DNA from: Candidatus Obscuribacterales bacterium
Lineage (GTDB): Bacteria; Cyanobacteriota; Vampirovibrionia; Obscuribacterales; Obscuribacteraceae
Reading direction: 5' to 3'
NCBI GenBank assembly: GCA_019744775.1
Contig: JAIETZ010000004.1
Coordinates: 62,001 to 126,000 of the forward strand
DNA: 64,000 nucleotides
Part shown: positions 17,237 to 25,524 of the stretch, one piece after another
Position numbering within the stretch: position 1 is the stretch's first letter
How the letters are laid out: each line of letters opens with the position of its first letter
Made by a program: the position numbers and the translations under genes
The notes under the pieces: generated by a model
Told to the model about the DNA's origin: nothing
Seen by the model: only the letters and a program-made list of their open reading frames with translations
Database searches by the model: none

Positions 17237-18334
17237 ATGTCCAGCGTTAATGATGGTTTCCAAAACCCAAATTCCGTAGGCTCCGGCAATTTACCGGCTG
17301 AAGCGTTACTGGAAGACGATCTGAGCACTTCAATTACGTTTACAGAGGCGCACAATGACCTGGCTCTGGAACTAGAAGCCGGACTTTTAGAAATTTCGCG
17401 CATCGAAAGCGATAACCCGGATCTCGCCAACATCGAATTTTCACCATCCGATGAAAGTCAGGCAAGAACAGCTATTGGGCGGGCCGCAGCAAAACTGACG
17501 AGCGAAGATCTACAACTGATCAATAACAATCGCGGTTTACTTGCTCTTCTCAAGAAAAAACGAATCAAAGTCAACGATGTCCTTGAGGCATTGCGCTATG
17601 AAGACGAATTAGTCAAACTGCAAGTAGAGCTAGTGCGTTTTCAAAGATGGGTGCAAGAGTCAGGCAGACGTGTAGCAATTCTATTTGAAGGCCGCGATGC
17701 AGCCGGTAAAGGTGGAACAATCAGGCGCTTTACCGAACACTTAAACCCACGTTCAATTCGCGTAGTAGCTCTTCCAAAACCAACCCTTGAAGAACAAGGA
17801 CAGTGGTATTTCCAGAGATACTCAAAACAATTGCCGAACAGAGGCGAAATTGTATTTTTCGACCGCAGTTGGTACAACCGTGCGGTAGTTGAACCTGTAA
17901 ACGGCTTCTGTACCGAAGGCGAGTACAAGCGTTTCATGCAGCAAGTCCCGGAATACGAGCACATGCTCTATGAAGATGGCATAACGATTATCAAATTCTG
18001 GTTCTCTATTTCCAAAGAAGAACAATTAAAGCGCATGGTCTCCCGTCAAACAAATCCATTGAAGCAATGGAAACTGAGCCCGGTTGACCAATCAGCTCAG
18101 GAAAAGTGGGATGTCTACACTCACTACAAAGAAGAGATGTTCAGCAAAACTCACACTTCATTTAGTCCATGGATTATCGTCAAAGCCAATAGCAAACGCC
18201 TGGCAAGACTGGAAAGCATCCGCTACGTACTCGATCATTTCCCTTATCCCGGCAAAGGCGACACGAATACACCAATTCATCCCGATCCAAACATCATCGG
18301 GCGCTTCCATAGAAATATCATCAAGATCGACTAA
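17237..18334 (+). CDS. ppk2: polyphosphate kinase 2 (class I type)
   Basis: 365 residues. PPK2 enzymes transfer phosphate between polyphosphate and nucleoside diphosphates. Walker A FEGRDAAGKGGTI lies near residue 148-160, followed by RRFTEHLNPR, and the lid/Walker B segment FFDRSWYNRAVVEPV. The downstream FWFSISKEEQLKRM and WKLSPVD blocks are standard for the one-domain class I group. An N-terminal extension of about 110 acidic residues precedes the catalytic domain and is not part of the usual core. Cytoplasmic. It is a single gene next to a CPBP protease on the other strand. Together with a polyphosphate-storing lifestyle known in Obscuribacter it would fit, but that link is inference. Confidence 0.95.
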   Translation: MSSVNDGFQNPNSVGSGNLPAEALLEDDLSTSITFTEAHNDLALELEAGLLEISRIESDNPDLANIEFSPSDESQARTAIGRAAAKLTSEDLQLINNNRGLLALLKKKRIKVNDVLEALRYEDELVKLQVELVRFQRWVQESGRRVAILFEGRDAAGKGGTIRRFTEHLNPRSIRVVALPKPTLEEQGQWYFQRYSKQLPNRGEIVFFDRSWYNRAVVEPVNGFCTEGEYKRFMQQVPEYEHMLYEDGITIIKFWFSISKEEQLKRMVSRQTNPLKQWKLSPVDQSAQEKWDVYTHYKEEMFSKTHTSFSPWIIVKANSKRLARLESIRYVLDHFPYPGKGDTNTPIHPDPNIIGRFHRNIIKID

Positions 18335-18341
18335 GTGTCAG

Positions 18342-19886
18342 CTACCAGCTACTAGCTAAAAGCGATATCGTAAAATTCATGCCATTCCAAAGCCCGTGAG
18401 TGATCATCGACGGTACAAGACTGCCTGTCTTTTCAAAAACAATCGCAAGCACTAGTCCAAGTGCAAACAAAGGACCAAGCCCGCCTGGGTCCAGATGCAA
18501 AATTGCAAACAAGAAGGCCGAAAACACAGCTGCCCCGACAACACCTATTTTCGAGCGCACGCTCTGGTAGACCAACCCACGGAATAAGGGTTCTTCACAC
18601 ACTGGAGCCAGAACAGACAAAGACAAATAGAAAAGCGCAATTGCCGGCAAGTTGTTGGAGCGCGCCACTTGAAAGAGAATTGATAAGACCGGATTTTGAG
18701 ATCCATGCGCTCCGAAAAACTTTGTAGAAATTGCAAAGGCTATAAGTACAATCGGCACAGCCGCCATCCAGGCAATAAATCCAAAAAATACGGATGCAGC
18801 TATTCCTTTGTCCGTCTTTATCTTCAAGCCGGACAGCAGTGGAATTTTCTTGCGGCGGAAGGCAAACCAATAGATGTAGAACCAAACCGGACCATTGGAA
18901 ACCAAATATGTAACTGCCAAAAACGCCGACATCATAGTTGCGGGCACACCGGACATTTTGATATCAAGGCTGGCCATTACTGAGCTGACGATCACTTCGT
19001 TGGCCATCCAAGCAATCATAACCGTGACAACTGAGCGTACATCACCTATTCCGGCAACCGGCAAAAGTTTTTGCTCGCCTGGACCTTTGGCTGCAATCAA
19101 ACACATCTGAATAAACAAAATCCCCAAGCCACCAAGAATGATCAGAGGCAGTCCGATTATTATTAGGGCCATTTTGTTGATCCAATCAACAGCTTTCTGC
19201 TCAGACAATTGCACGTATTTGTTGTAATTCTCACTGTCGCCTGTGACTTTGTATAAACGCAAAAGCGCGGTATCTCTGTACCAACTTAATGGCATGAGTT
19301 TTTCAATTGTCGCTTCATAACTAGGCTCGTACGTTTTAGTTACCGTTTCAAAATAAATCTTGTGGATGATTCCGGCAAATTCAGAAACACGCGGGTCTTC
19401 GTTTTTCTGCAAATTAGTAAGCAGCTTTTCAATTTCCGGCTTGTTCTTTTTCAAATCAGCTTCAGCTAACACAAGAGCCAGACGAATCTGCAAATAGGGG
19501 CTATTTGGATTTTCCTTTAGCGATGAACGCAAAGTACTCTCGGCTTGAGAAATGAAGTCATCGGTAAAGCTTGTCGGATTATCTCCCATGACAGGTTTCA
19601 GTCTACCGAATACTTCAGGCAGATTTGCCTTGATGAAGTCAAAAGCCATATAGCTTCGCAGCATCAAGTTCGCTCCTTCACCAGCAACTACTAATGAAGT
19701 GGTATTCACCCTATCACGACGTTCGATAGTTGTATAAGCAGCCTGGGCAATAAAAAGAGTTATGCCGATGAGGACAATTTTCTGCTGCAGGGGTTGCGAA
19801 TCATCCCGATGGTAATAAACCAGCGCCGTTAACAAGACGACCCCAATTAGGGGCATCACAAGTGGCATCAAATTTTCCAAATTCAC
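18342..19886 (-). CDS. CPBP family intramembrane metalloprotease
   Basis: 514 residues. The C-terminal 200 residues carry the CPBP (CAAX protease/Abi) motifs: EEPLFRG (EExxxR), FAILHLD, and HGLWNGM, all within membrane helices. These are glutamate-dependent intramembrane proteases. The N-terminal half is unusual: two helices near residues 8-45, then a soluble region of about 180 residues (50-225) with helical TPR-like content (LQIRLALVLAEADLKKNKPEIEKLL), then a further series of membrane helices from about 235. So it appears to be a multi-pass protease with a large loop on one side of the membrane. Substrate unknown. It converges with ppk2. Confidence 0.88.
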   Translation of the reverse strand: MNLENLMPLVMPLIGVVLLTALVYYHRDDSQPLQQKIVLIGITLFIAQAAYTTIERRDRVNTTSLVVAGEGANLMLRSYMAFDFIKANLPEVFGRLKPVMGDNPTSFTDDFISQAESTLRSSLKENPNSPYLQIRLALVLAEADLKKNKPEIEKLLTNLQKNEDPRVSEFAGIIHKIYFETVTKTYEPSYEATIEKLMPLSWYRDTALLRLYKVTGDSENYNKYVQLSEQKAVDWINKMALIIIGLPLIILGGLGILFIQMCLIAAKGPGEQKLLPVAGIGDVRSVVTVMIAWMANEVIVSSVMASLDIKMSGVPATMMSAFLAVTYLVSNGPVWFYIYWFAFRRKKIPLLSGLKIKTDKGIAASVFFGFIAWMAAVPIVLIAFAISTKFFGAHGSQNPVLSILFQVARSNNLPAIALFYLSLSVLAPVCEEPLFRGLVYQSVRSKIGVVGAAVFSAFLFAILHLDPGGLGPLFALGLVLAIVFEKTGSLVPSMITHGLWNGMNFTISLLASSW

Positions 19887-19912
19887 CAGAGACCTGTCTT
19901 TCGTGCGCTGGT

Positions 19913-20191
19913 CTAGAACTCGCCCATTTCCCCAAAGCCGGTGAACTCACCGTAGTCACCAAAGCCTTGCAGGTGTCCAAAGGCAGCATTTGTATTGTGC
20001 AAGAAGTCGCGGTCGTTATCAGGGAAATAACCTGGATCTGCCTTGGTAGCCTGATCAGGATAATAGCCCCAAGGGAATCCCCGTGCCAACTTCCTCTGGC
20101 GCAAAAAGCCGGGTAATTTTACATATCCCAGTCCCAAGACAATGGACAAGGCAAAGATAATCTCTGCTATCCAGATATTGCCCCATTGCAT
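19913..20191 (-). CDS. small hypothetical membrane protein
   Basis: 92 residues. One N-terminal hydrophobic helix (IAEIIFALSIVLGLGYV, about 8-24), then a basic stretch (LRQRKLARG) and an acidic, Phe/Gly/Asp-rich tail ending in repeated short units (GFGDYGEFTGFGEMGEF). The topology suggests a membrane anchor with a cytoplasmic tail. It lies 26 bp upstream of the CPBP protease gene on the same strand, so co-transcription is likely. I know no family for it. Confidence 0.65.
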   Translation of the reverse strand: MQWGNIWIAEIIFALSIVLGLGYVKLPGFLRQRKLARGFPWGYYPDQATKADPGYFPDNDRDFLHNTNAAFGHLQGFGDYGEFTGFGEMGEF

Positions 20192-20287
20192 AATTACAGC
20201 ATCCTAATTAATGACGCTTGGAAAGCTCCAGGCACCCATATATTAGGGCTGCCCGAGAGGCAAGTCAAGAACAGGGGTATGGGAAAA

Positions 20288-20494
20288 CTACTCAGCGTCG
20301 GTTAAAAGAGCGACTTTCTGGGCTCCAACGTTGCTCACGGACATACGTGGACCTTGGGTGCGCCTGAAGTTTTCAATATAGCGGCGCATGGCTTCGCGAA
20401 TCAAATCCGAACGGGTACGGTGTTCAACACCAGCAACAAAATCAATTTGCTCGAGTAATCCTTGGGGAAGAGCTACTAATACTTTTTTCGGCAT
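20288..20494 (-). CDS. ribbon-helix-helix (CopG-like) DNA-binding protein
   Basis: 68 residues. The N-terminal 45 residues match the CopG/Arc fold: the strand KKVLVALPQGLLEQIDFVA, then two helices with TRSDLIREAMRRYIENF, which is a standard RHH dimer core. The C-terminal tail (RMSVSNVGAQKVALLTDAE) is probably disordered or ligand-contacting. AGGTG precedes the ATG at suitable spacing. No toxin-like gene is next to it, so a small transcription regulator is the simplest reading. It diverges from selD, but nothing in the sequence shows that it regulates it. Confidence 0.88.
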   Translation of the reverse strand: MPKKVLVALPQGLLEQIDFVAGVEHRTRSDLIREAMRRYIENFRRTQGPRMSVSNVGAQKVALLTDAE

Positions 20495-20765
20495 TGGACA
20501 CCTTGTTTAAAAAGAAAGGAGGCAAACTTTGAAAACGCCCGTAGTCAATAGACGCGTTCTTTCGCCTTTGCTTTACGGTCATCACGAGGAGTACAATCTA
20601 CACTCTTCCGGAAACTTTTTAAAGGGCTGAAAAGCCCATAACTGGCTAAACACAAAAAACTCAGATAAAAGGTTTTTTCAAAACAGACTATCGATTTTTT
20701 GCACTTACCCTATTGCATTCAGCTTCTCATCAGCATTTCGGAAGATTCAAACAAGGCCATTTTCA

Positions 20766-21851
20766 ATGAGCAATATTCAAGAAGAAAAGACAAAACAAGA
20801 AGCGTTAGATGACATTTGCCGACTGACGTCCAATGTAAAAGCAGGTGGATGCGCAGCAAAAATGAGTGCATCTCAACTAGCTGAAATAGTCTTTGGCATT
20901 CCAAAACTTGACTGCCCGCAATTGCTTACCGGCATAGACAATTTCGAAGATGCATCCGTCTACAAAATCTCAGATGATCTCGCAATAATTCAGAGTGTCG
21001 ATTTCTTTCCACCGGTTGTTGATGATCCATATTTGTTCGGCCAAATTGCAGCAGTAAATGCCTTATCCGACATTTACGCGATGGGCGGTAAGCCAATCAT
21101 GGCTCTTAACATTTTTAGTTTTCCCTCTTGCGATCTACCACTTTCCGCGGCCAAAGAAATTCTTCGCGGCGGAGCAAAAGCAATTAGCGATGCCGGAGCA
21201 GTATTGGCCGGCGGACATTCTATACAAGGAAAAGAAGTCTTATATGGATTGTCGGTAACAGGTCTTGTTCACCCCGACAAAATTTTGACTAATAACAAAG
21301 CTTTGGCCGGTGATCAAATTATTCTTTGCAAACCAATTGGAACAGGTGTTGCACTTTTAGCTCATAAAGGCGGCCTACTATCTGAACAAGTGCAATCAAT
21401 CCTTTTCCAAAATCTCACATACTTGAACAATCAAGTTTTAAAGCTTGCACTAAAGTACAACATACATGCAGCCACAGATGTCACAGGATTTGGTTTGGTG
21501 GGACACCTGCATGAAATGGCTTTAGCAAGCAGACTAAAGACACAAGTCATTTGCAAAGCTGTTCCTCTATTACCGCAAGTTAAAGACTTTGCCGATCAGG
21601 GATTTATTCCGGCAGCGGCTTATGCCAATCGACTGTCTTATGAAAAATACGTGCGGGGTCTTACAGATGATGCAATTGTCGATCTTCTTTTTGATCCGCA
21701 AACTGCCGGTGGTTTGATGTTCTCTTGCGATAAAGTTGAGACCGGCAAACTACTATCAGATCTAAAGAATGCCAAGATTGAGGCAGCTGTAATTGGTGAA
21801 TTTGTCGCCGGTGAAACCAGTGAAAATGGAATCGTGGAGTTAGTTATTTAA
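20766..21851 (+). CDS. selD: selenide, water dikinase SelD
   Basis: 361 residues. SelD makes selenophosphate from selenide and ATP, the selenium donor for selenocysteine and 2-selenouridine. The redox/catalytic pair Cys29 and Lys32 is visible in KAGGCAAKMS; Cys rather than Sec is used. The ATP-binding segment DDLAIIQSVDFFPPVVDDPY and the GGHSIQGKEVLYGLSV and DVTGFGLVGHL blocks are typical, and the length is normal. yedF starts one base after its stop, forming a selenium operon. No selA, selB or tRNA-Sec gene is in the window, so the use of selenophosphate cannot be decided here. Confidence 0.96.
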   Translation: MSNIQEEKTKQEALDDICRLTSNVKAGGCAAKMSASQLAEIVFGIPKLDCPQLLTGIDNFEDASVYKISDDLAIIQSVDFFPPVVDDPYLFGQIAAVNALSDIYAMGGKPIMALNIFSFPSCDLPLSAAKEILRGGAKAISDAGAVLAGGHSIQGKEVLYGLSVTGLVHPDKILTNNKALAGDQIILCKPIGTGVALLAHKGGLLSEQVQSILFQNLTYLNNQVLKLALKYNIHAATDVTGFGLVGHLHEMALASRLKTQVICKAVPLLPQVKDFADQGFIPAAAYANRLSYEKYVRGLTDDAIVDLLFDPQTAGGLMFSCDKVETGKLLSDLKNAKIEAAVIGEFVAGETSENGIVELVI

Positions 21852-21852
21852 T

Positions 21853-22467
21853 ATGCAACGCGTTGATCTAAGAAATCTCAGCTGTCCTGAACCTGTGCTT
21901 CGCACAAAAAAACTTTTCGACGATCCCAATGTCGAAGCAGCTGAAGTGCTTGTCGATGATGAGGTTTCCGTAAGAAATCTTGAACGACTTTCCAAATACT
22001 TGAAAGCATCGGTAAGCTCCAAGAAAACCGACAAAGGATTTCAAGTCACACTTAAAAGAACCCTTGATCCCAAAGTCATTCTGAGCGCGAGCGAAGAATC
22101 TCCAGTAAAGGATGGAAATCACGGAGCCAAAAGCACAACTGTTGTTTTTCTTTCAAAAGATACTTTTGGAGAAGGTGATGAGGAATTCAGCCGAACACTT
22201 TTAAATTTGTTCTTGCAAACTTTATTTGAAACTGGACAAAGGCCGCAAGCAATTTTGATGGCTAACTCCGGAGTTAAGTTAATGGCGAAAAGTTCTGCCG
22301 TTTTGAGAGTCCTTCAAGACTTTCAGAAAGAAGGTGTTGAAGTTGCAGCTTGTGGACTGTGCGTAGATTATTACGGACTAAAGGAAGACATACCAGTGCC
22401 GCAAATAACAAACATGTTTGCTATTTGCGAGTATTTAACTTCTGCCGAAAAGGTTCTCAGTCCCTGA
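21853..22467 (+). CDS. yedF: selenium metabolism protein YedF (TusA-DsrE fusion)
   Basis: 204 residues. The N-terminal 70 residues are a TusA/SirA-like sulfur-carrier domain with the CPxP motif (LSCPEPVLRTKK, Cys10). The C-terminal part (about 95-200) is DsrE-like, with VVFLSKDTFGEGDEEF and the Cys-containing ACGLCVDYYGL. This two-domain form is the YedF protein found beside selD in selenium-using bacteria, where it is thought to carry selenium or sulfur. It directly follows selD (one base gap), which supports this function. Cytoplasmic. Confidence 0.92.
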   Translation: MQRVDLRNLSCPEPVLRTKKLFDDPNVEAAEVLVDDEVSVRNLERLSKYLKASVSSKKTDKGFQVTLKRTLDPKVILSASEESPVKDGNHGAKSTTVVFLSKDTFGEGDEEFSRTLLNLFLQTLFETGQRPQAILMANSGVKLMAKSSAVLRVLQDFQKEGVEVAACGLCVDYYGLKEDIPVPQITNMFAICEYLTSAEKVLSP

Positions 22468-22597
22468 GATCAAGATCGTTTTTAAATATTTTGTAGAACA
22501 CGAATGCGGCGATGCATGTGCCAAGAATAATTAGAACAACCACCGAGTCGCACAGAAAGTGCAACAAGTTAGCCATTGGTTCGCTTAGACGTACCAT
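22457..22597 (-). CDS. small single-TM protein (46 aa)
   Basis: An ATG at 22597 lies two bases after the PfkB-kinase stop, with GGTGG ten bases upstream, and the frame runs 46 codons to TGA at 22457. The product has one hydrophobic helix (VVVLIILGTCIAAFVFY, about 19-35), a short basic step (KIFKND) and an acidic end, a usual plan for small membrane proteins. Its 3' end overlaps the last bases of yedF on the other strand. I know no family. It would be the last gene of the alcohol dehydrogenase-SCP2-kinase operon. Confidence 0.5.
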   Translation of the reverse strand: MVRLSEPMANLLHFLCDSVVVLIILGTCIAAFVFYKIFKNDLDLRD

Positions 22598-22599
22598 CT

Positions 22600-23598
22600 T
22601 TAACTAACCACCTTGTTAGCAGGCAGTGCCAAAAGAGCCAGCACTTCGTCCAACACAGGCAGACCATCTATTGCGCCAAGTCGCTCGCAAGCACGCGCAC
22701 CTACGGCATTGGCAAAGGCGCCAATTCTTTGCCAGTCACTAAGAGTTAACTCCGCCAATTTCTCCGGATTGCTCTTTTGCCCCAAACGCTGATCAATGGC
22801 ATACATGAGACCGGCCATAAACGCATCACCGGCGCCAACCTCATCAACTGAATAGACTTCATAGCCGGGACAAACAGCTATTCCTTTATCGCTAACCAAA
22901 ATGCAGCCATTACCGGCAAGAGTGGCAGCCAAGACAGTCGGTCTATAACGTTCAAACAAAACTTGCGCCATTTCTTTTGGAGACTTTAGAGACTCGGCAT
23001 CCGACCAGAACATAAGTTCCTGCAAATTTACTTTGACGATATGCGCACGAGTAAGACAAGCTGCTGCTAATGCTTTTGCCTTTTCATCTTCGCCTGTGGG
23101 AAATCCGGCGTCAAAGGAAATTACCAAACCCATTTGAGCTGCAAGACTCATTGCCTTTTCAATGGCCGAGCGTCTCGGTTCAGCAGTCATTGAAATTCCT
23201 GTTGCGTGCAGAAAGCGAGCACCGGCAAGAGCTTCCGGTTTAACATCTTTGGGTTTTAAATCCGAAGCAGCATTGGGATCGGGCCAGTTGTAGAAACTAT
23301 GACTGCCATGTGTGTCGGTGAACACGTAACATTGGGCAGTTGGATGTTTGTCATCGGCAATGAGAAAATCCAGCAAGACTCCTTCTTTGATGAGGGTTCT
23401 TCTTAGAAAATCGCCATGAAAATCAATGCCTATCTTGCCGATAAGCCTGGATGCTCCACCAAGTCTGCTAAATGCAATAGCAACATTGGCAGCATTGCCG
23501 CCTAAATGACGACTAAACTGCGTTGCATCCAAACGAGTCTTGCCGGCTTTAACGGACAACCAATCAACGACAATTTCCCCGATGGCTGCAACCGACAT
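22600..23598 (-). CDS. PfkB family carbohydrate kinase (fructokinase-like)
   Basis: 332 residues, the usual length of ribokinase/PfkB sugar kinases, which phosphorylate a sugar hydroxyl with ATP. The N-terminal signature HLGGNAANVAIAFSRLG (about 30-46) and the C-terminal catalytic signature VDEVGAGDAFMAGLMYA (about 245-261, with the catalytic Asp of GAGD) are clear. The substrate is probably fructose or another simple sugar, but this cannot be fixed from sequence. It follows the SCP2 gene by 13 bp in an operon with an iron-type alcohol dehydrogenase. Confidence 0.93.
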   Translation of the reverse strand: MSVAAIGEIVVDWLSVKAGKTRLDATQFSRHLGGNAANVAIAFSRLGGASRLIGKIGIDFHGDFLRRTLIKEGVLLDFLIADDKHPTAQCYVFTDTHGSHSFYNWPDPNAASDLKPKDVKPEALAGARFLHATGISMTAEPRRSAIEKAMSLAAQMGLVISFDAGFPTGEDEKAKALAAACLTRAHIVKVNLQELMFWSDAESLKSPKEMAQVLFERYRPTVLAATLAGNGCILVSDKGIAVCPGYEVYSVDEVGAGDAFMAGLMYAIDQRLGQKSNPEKLAELTLSDWQRIGAFANAVGARACERLGAIDGLPVLDEVLALLALPANKVVS

Positions 23599-23611
23599 TT
23601 AGACTTCCTGG

Positions 23612-24028
23612 TTAGCGCAACATCAAAGCTTGCTTGCCGGCTTCCTCAAGTACCTTTGGATAGAGGTCAAAAGCTGGACGAATAATCGGAAGCAGCGCTA
23701 ATGCTTTAGGTGTTGGTCCTTTAGAAGTAATCTTGCCGGTGAGAATTGCTACAGGCACGCTTATGCGACCCATCCAAAACTCGTGAGCAACATCACCCTT
23801 CATGGACATTTCAATAGTTGGCTTTATGTCACATGGTCCGATGATTATTTTCATGTCCTGACCATCGGAGCAGTCAATTGTCACTGTTCCATCCGGTTCC
23901 CGAAAACGAAATTGAGCACTCAATTTAGACTCAATCAGCGGCTTGGCAATTTGCGGGTTAGCCTTAACCCTATGCCACATGTCCGACATCACACTATGTA
24001 TTTCTTCTGAAGTTGCGAAAACCGGCAT
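23612..24028 (-). CDS. SCP2 sterol/lipid-binding domain protein
   Basis: 138 residues. The whole protein fits the SCP2 fold, a cavity domain that binds lipids or acyl chains: the DGTVTIDCSDGQDMKIIIGPCDIKPTIEM strands, the MKGDVAHEFWMGRISVPVAILTGKI block and the final helix. No signal peptide. Its ATG overlaps the stop of the alcohol dehydrogenase gene by one base (TGATG) and the PfkB kinase follows after 13 bp. SCP2 next to an alcohol dehydrogenase suggests handling of a hydrophobic alcohol or aldehyde, which is inference. Confidence 0.88.
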   Translation of the reverse strand: MPVFATSEEIHSVMSDMWHRVKANPQIAKPLIESKLSAQFRFREPDGTVTIDCSDGQDMKIIIGPCDIKPTIEMSMKGDVAHEFWMGRISVPVAILTGKITSKGPTPKALALLPIIRPAFDLYPKVLEEAGKQALMLR

Positions 24029-25221
24029 CAGTACGCCCTCTCGTATATACGAATAATATCTTCTAGAGAGGCCTCCTTCGGGTTAAACATTATTGCAGGA
24101 TCTGTCGAAGCAAGCAAAGCAATTTCTTCATAATCTCCGTTAACCGGTGCCGGAACACCCAAGTTCTGCAAGCGATCCGGCAATCCCAAGTCGGAGATTA
24201 TATTTCTCACGGATGAAATCAAAGCATCTGCCGCTTCAGCATCGCGACTTGAATCTGAGAATCCAAGATATCGTGAAGCATGAGCAAATCTGGAAACAGA
24301 GACATCCAAGTTGAATTCCATACCGTGCGGCAGGAAAACTGCATTGGTCATGCCGTGATGAGTTCCGTACTTGGCTCCTGTTGAATGAGCCAGCGCATGA
24401 ACAATACCGACACCGCTATTAGTAAAAGCTAAGCCGGCCATGGTGCTTGCCACAAGTGTTTGCCCGCGGGCTTCCAAATCCTTACCATCGGCTGTAGCAA
24501 GAGGAAGAAACTCGAACAGCAACTTCATGGACTCTAAAGCCAATGCATCAACAAAAGCCGACGGCGCAATTGGAGCTACAAGAGCTTCAATATCGTGCGT
24601 CAGCGCATCAAGTCCTGTGGCTGCCGTCAAACGCGGTGGCAATGAGAGCAAAAGAGTCGGATCCAAAATAGCCCTATCAGGAGCTAAAAATGGGCTGCCG
24701 AATAAAAGCTTTCTACCTTCATTGCGGTCCATAACCATGGCTACCAAAGAAACTTCCGAGCCTGTGCCTGCGGTTGTCGGAATGGCAATCAAAGGCAAAA
24801 GTTTTGTCGGCAGATTATTCAAGCCTTGATAATCAATCAGGTGACCTTCATAGTTGTCGCCCTGATAGGTCAAACAAATATTTGTTGCCTTAGCAGTGTC
24901 CATAACAGAACCACCACCAATGGCAATCAATGAATCACAGTCATTTTTCACGCCCAGTTCAACAGCGCTCATGACTGAGTCAACATCGGAGTCTTGGGGG
25001 ACCGAACTGAAAATTGCCGGATTTTCAAAACCACCTTCAGCAAGCGATTGCAAAATTGGCTCAACAACACCAGCTTTCAGCAAATTGCCGTCGGTGATAA
25101 TGAGCACTTTGGTTGCTCCCAGCTCTTTTAAAACATCAGCAACGCTTGAAGCAGCGCCTTCGCCGAAAGAAATTCTTGTACCTGAACAAAATTCGAATGC
25201 TTGCATTATGAAATCAACCAT
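24028..25221 (-). CDS. iron-containing alcohol dehydrogenase
   Basis: 397 residues, normal for group III (Fe-dependent) alcohol dehydrogenases, which interconvert alcohols and aldehydes with NAD(P). Visible are the dinucleotide-binding GGGSVMDTAKA (about 98-108), PTTAGTGSEVS (about 147-157), and the metal-ligand region with Asp/His residues in HALAHSTGAKYGTHHGMTNAVFLP (about 275-298). Start at 25221 or the ATG at 25206 (MQAFEF), which fits family alignments equally well. First gene of a tight operon with SCP2 and PfkB kinase genes on the minus strand. Substrate unknown. Confidence 0.94.
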   Translation of the reverse strand: MVDFIMQAFEFCSGTRISFGEGAASSVADVLKELGATKVLIITDGNLLKAGVVEPILQSLAEGGFENPAIFSSVPQDSDVDSVMSAVELGVKNDCDSLIAIGGGSVMDTAKATNICLTYQGDNYEGHLIDYQGLNNLPTKLLPLIAIPTTAGTGSEVSLVAMVMDRNEGRKLLFGSPFLAPDRAILDPTLLLSLPPRLTAATGLDALTHDIEALVAPIAPSAFVDALALESMKLLFEFLPLATADGKDLEARGQTLVASTMAGLAFTNSGVGIVHALAHSTGAKYGTHHGMTNAVFLPHGMEFNLDVSVSRFAHASRYLGFSDSSRDAEAADALISSVRNIISDLGLPDRLQNLGVPAPVNGDYEEIALLASTDPAIMFNPKEASLEDIIRIYERAY

Positions 25222-25374
25222 ACTGAGGTGACAACCAGTATATTTACTTTCTCAGATTATTGCGCTACTCCACAAGGACGGAGTGTAATACGGTGACAAA
25301 TTCTTTATATGGAGTAGCCAAGCACAAAGCATCTTCCCAAAAGCTAACTTGTTTTGGCACAAGCAAATCACCTA

Positions 25375-25405
25375 TTGACATCACCAATTGTACTTCACAT
25401 ATATT
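25375..25405 (+). promoter_or_regulatory. possible sigma-70 promoter for the lptD-like gene
   Basis: TTGACA at 25375-25380 is followed by TATATT at 25400-25405 (spacing 19) or CATATA at 25398 (spacing 17). It lies about 120 bp before the gene start in a 303-bp divergent region that otherwise shows no gene. Confidence 0.4.
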
Positions 25406-25524
25406 TTCTTGCCCCCTCTTGAAATATCGAGTAACATGGACCCATTGTTGACATCTGCAGTGCGGCAGAACCCACATCGTCAAAGGGTTCATACGCATCC
25501 GAGCCACTTTCCGAGGAAAACTGG

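Noticed and set aside
20529-20630. 33-residue frame with TTG start and AGGAGG six bases upstream, before selD
   Set aside because: The ribosome-site match is good, but the product has no recognisable feature, the start is TTG and the frame is short; it may be a chance match in the upstream region of the RHH gene on the other strand.
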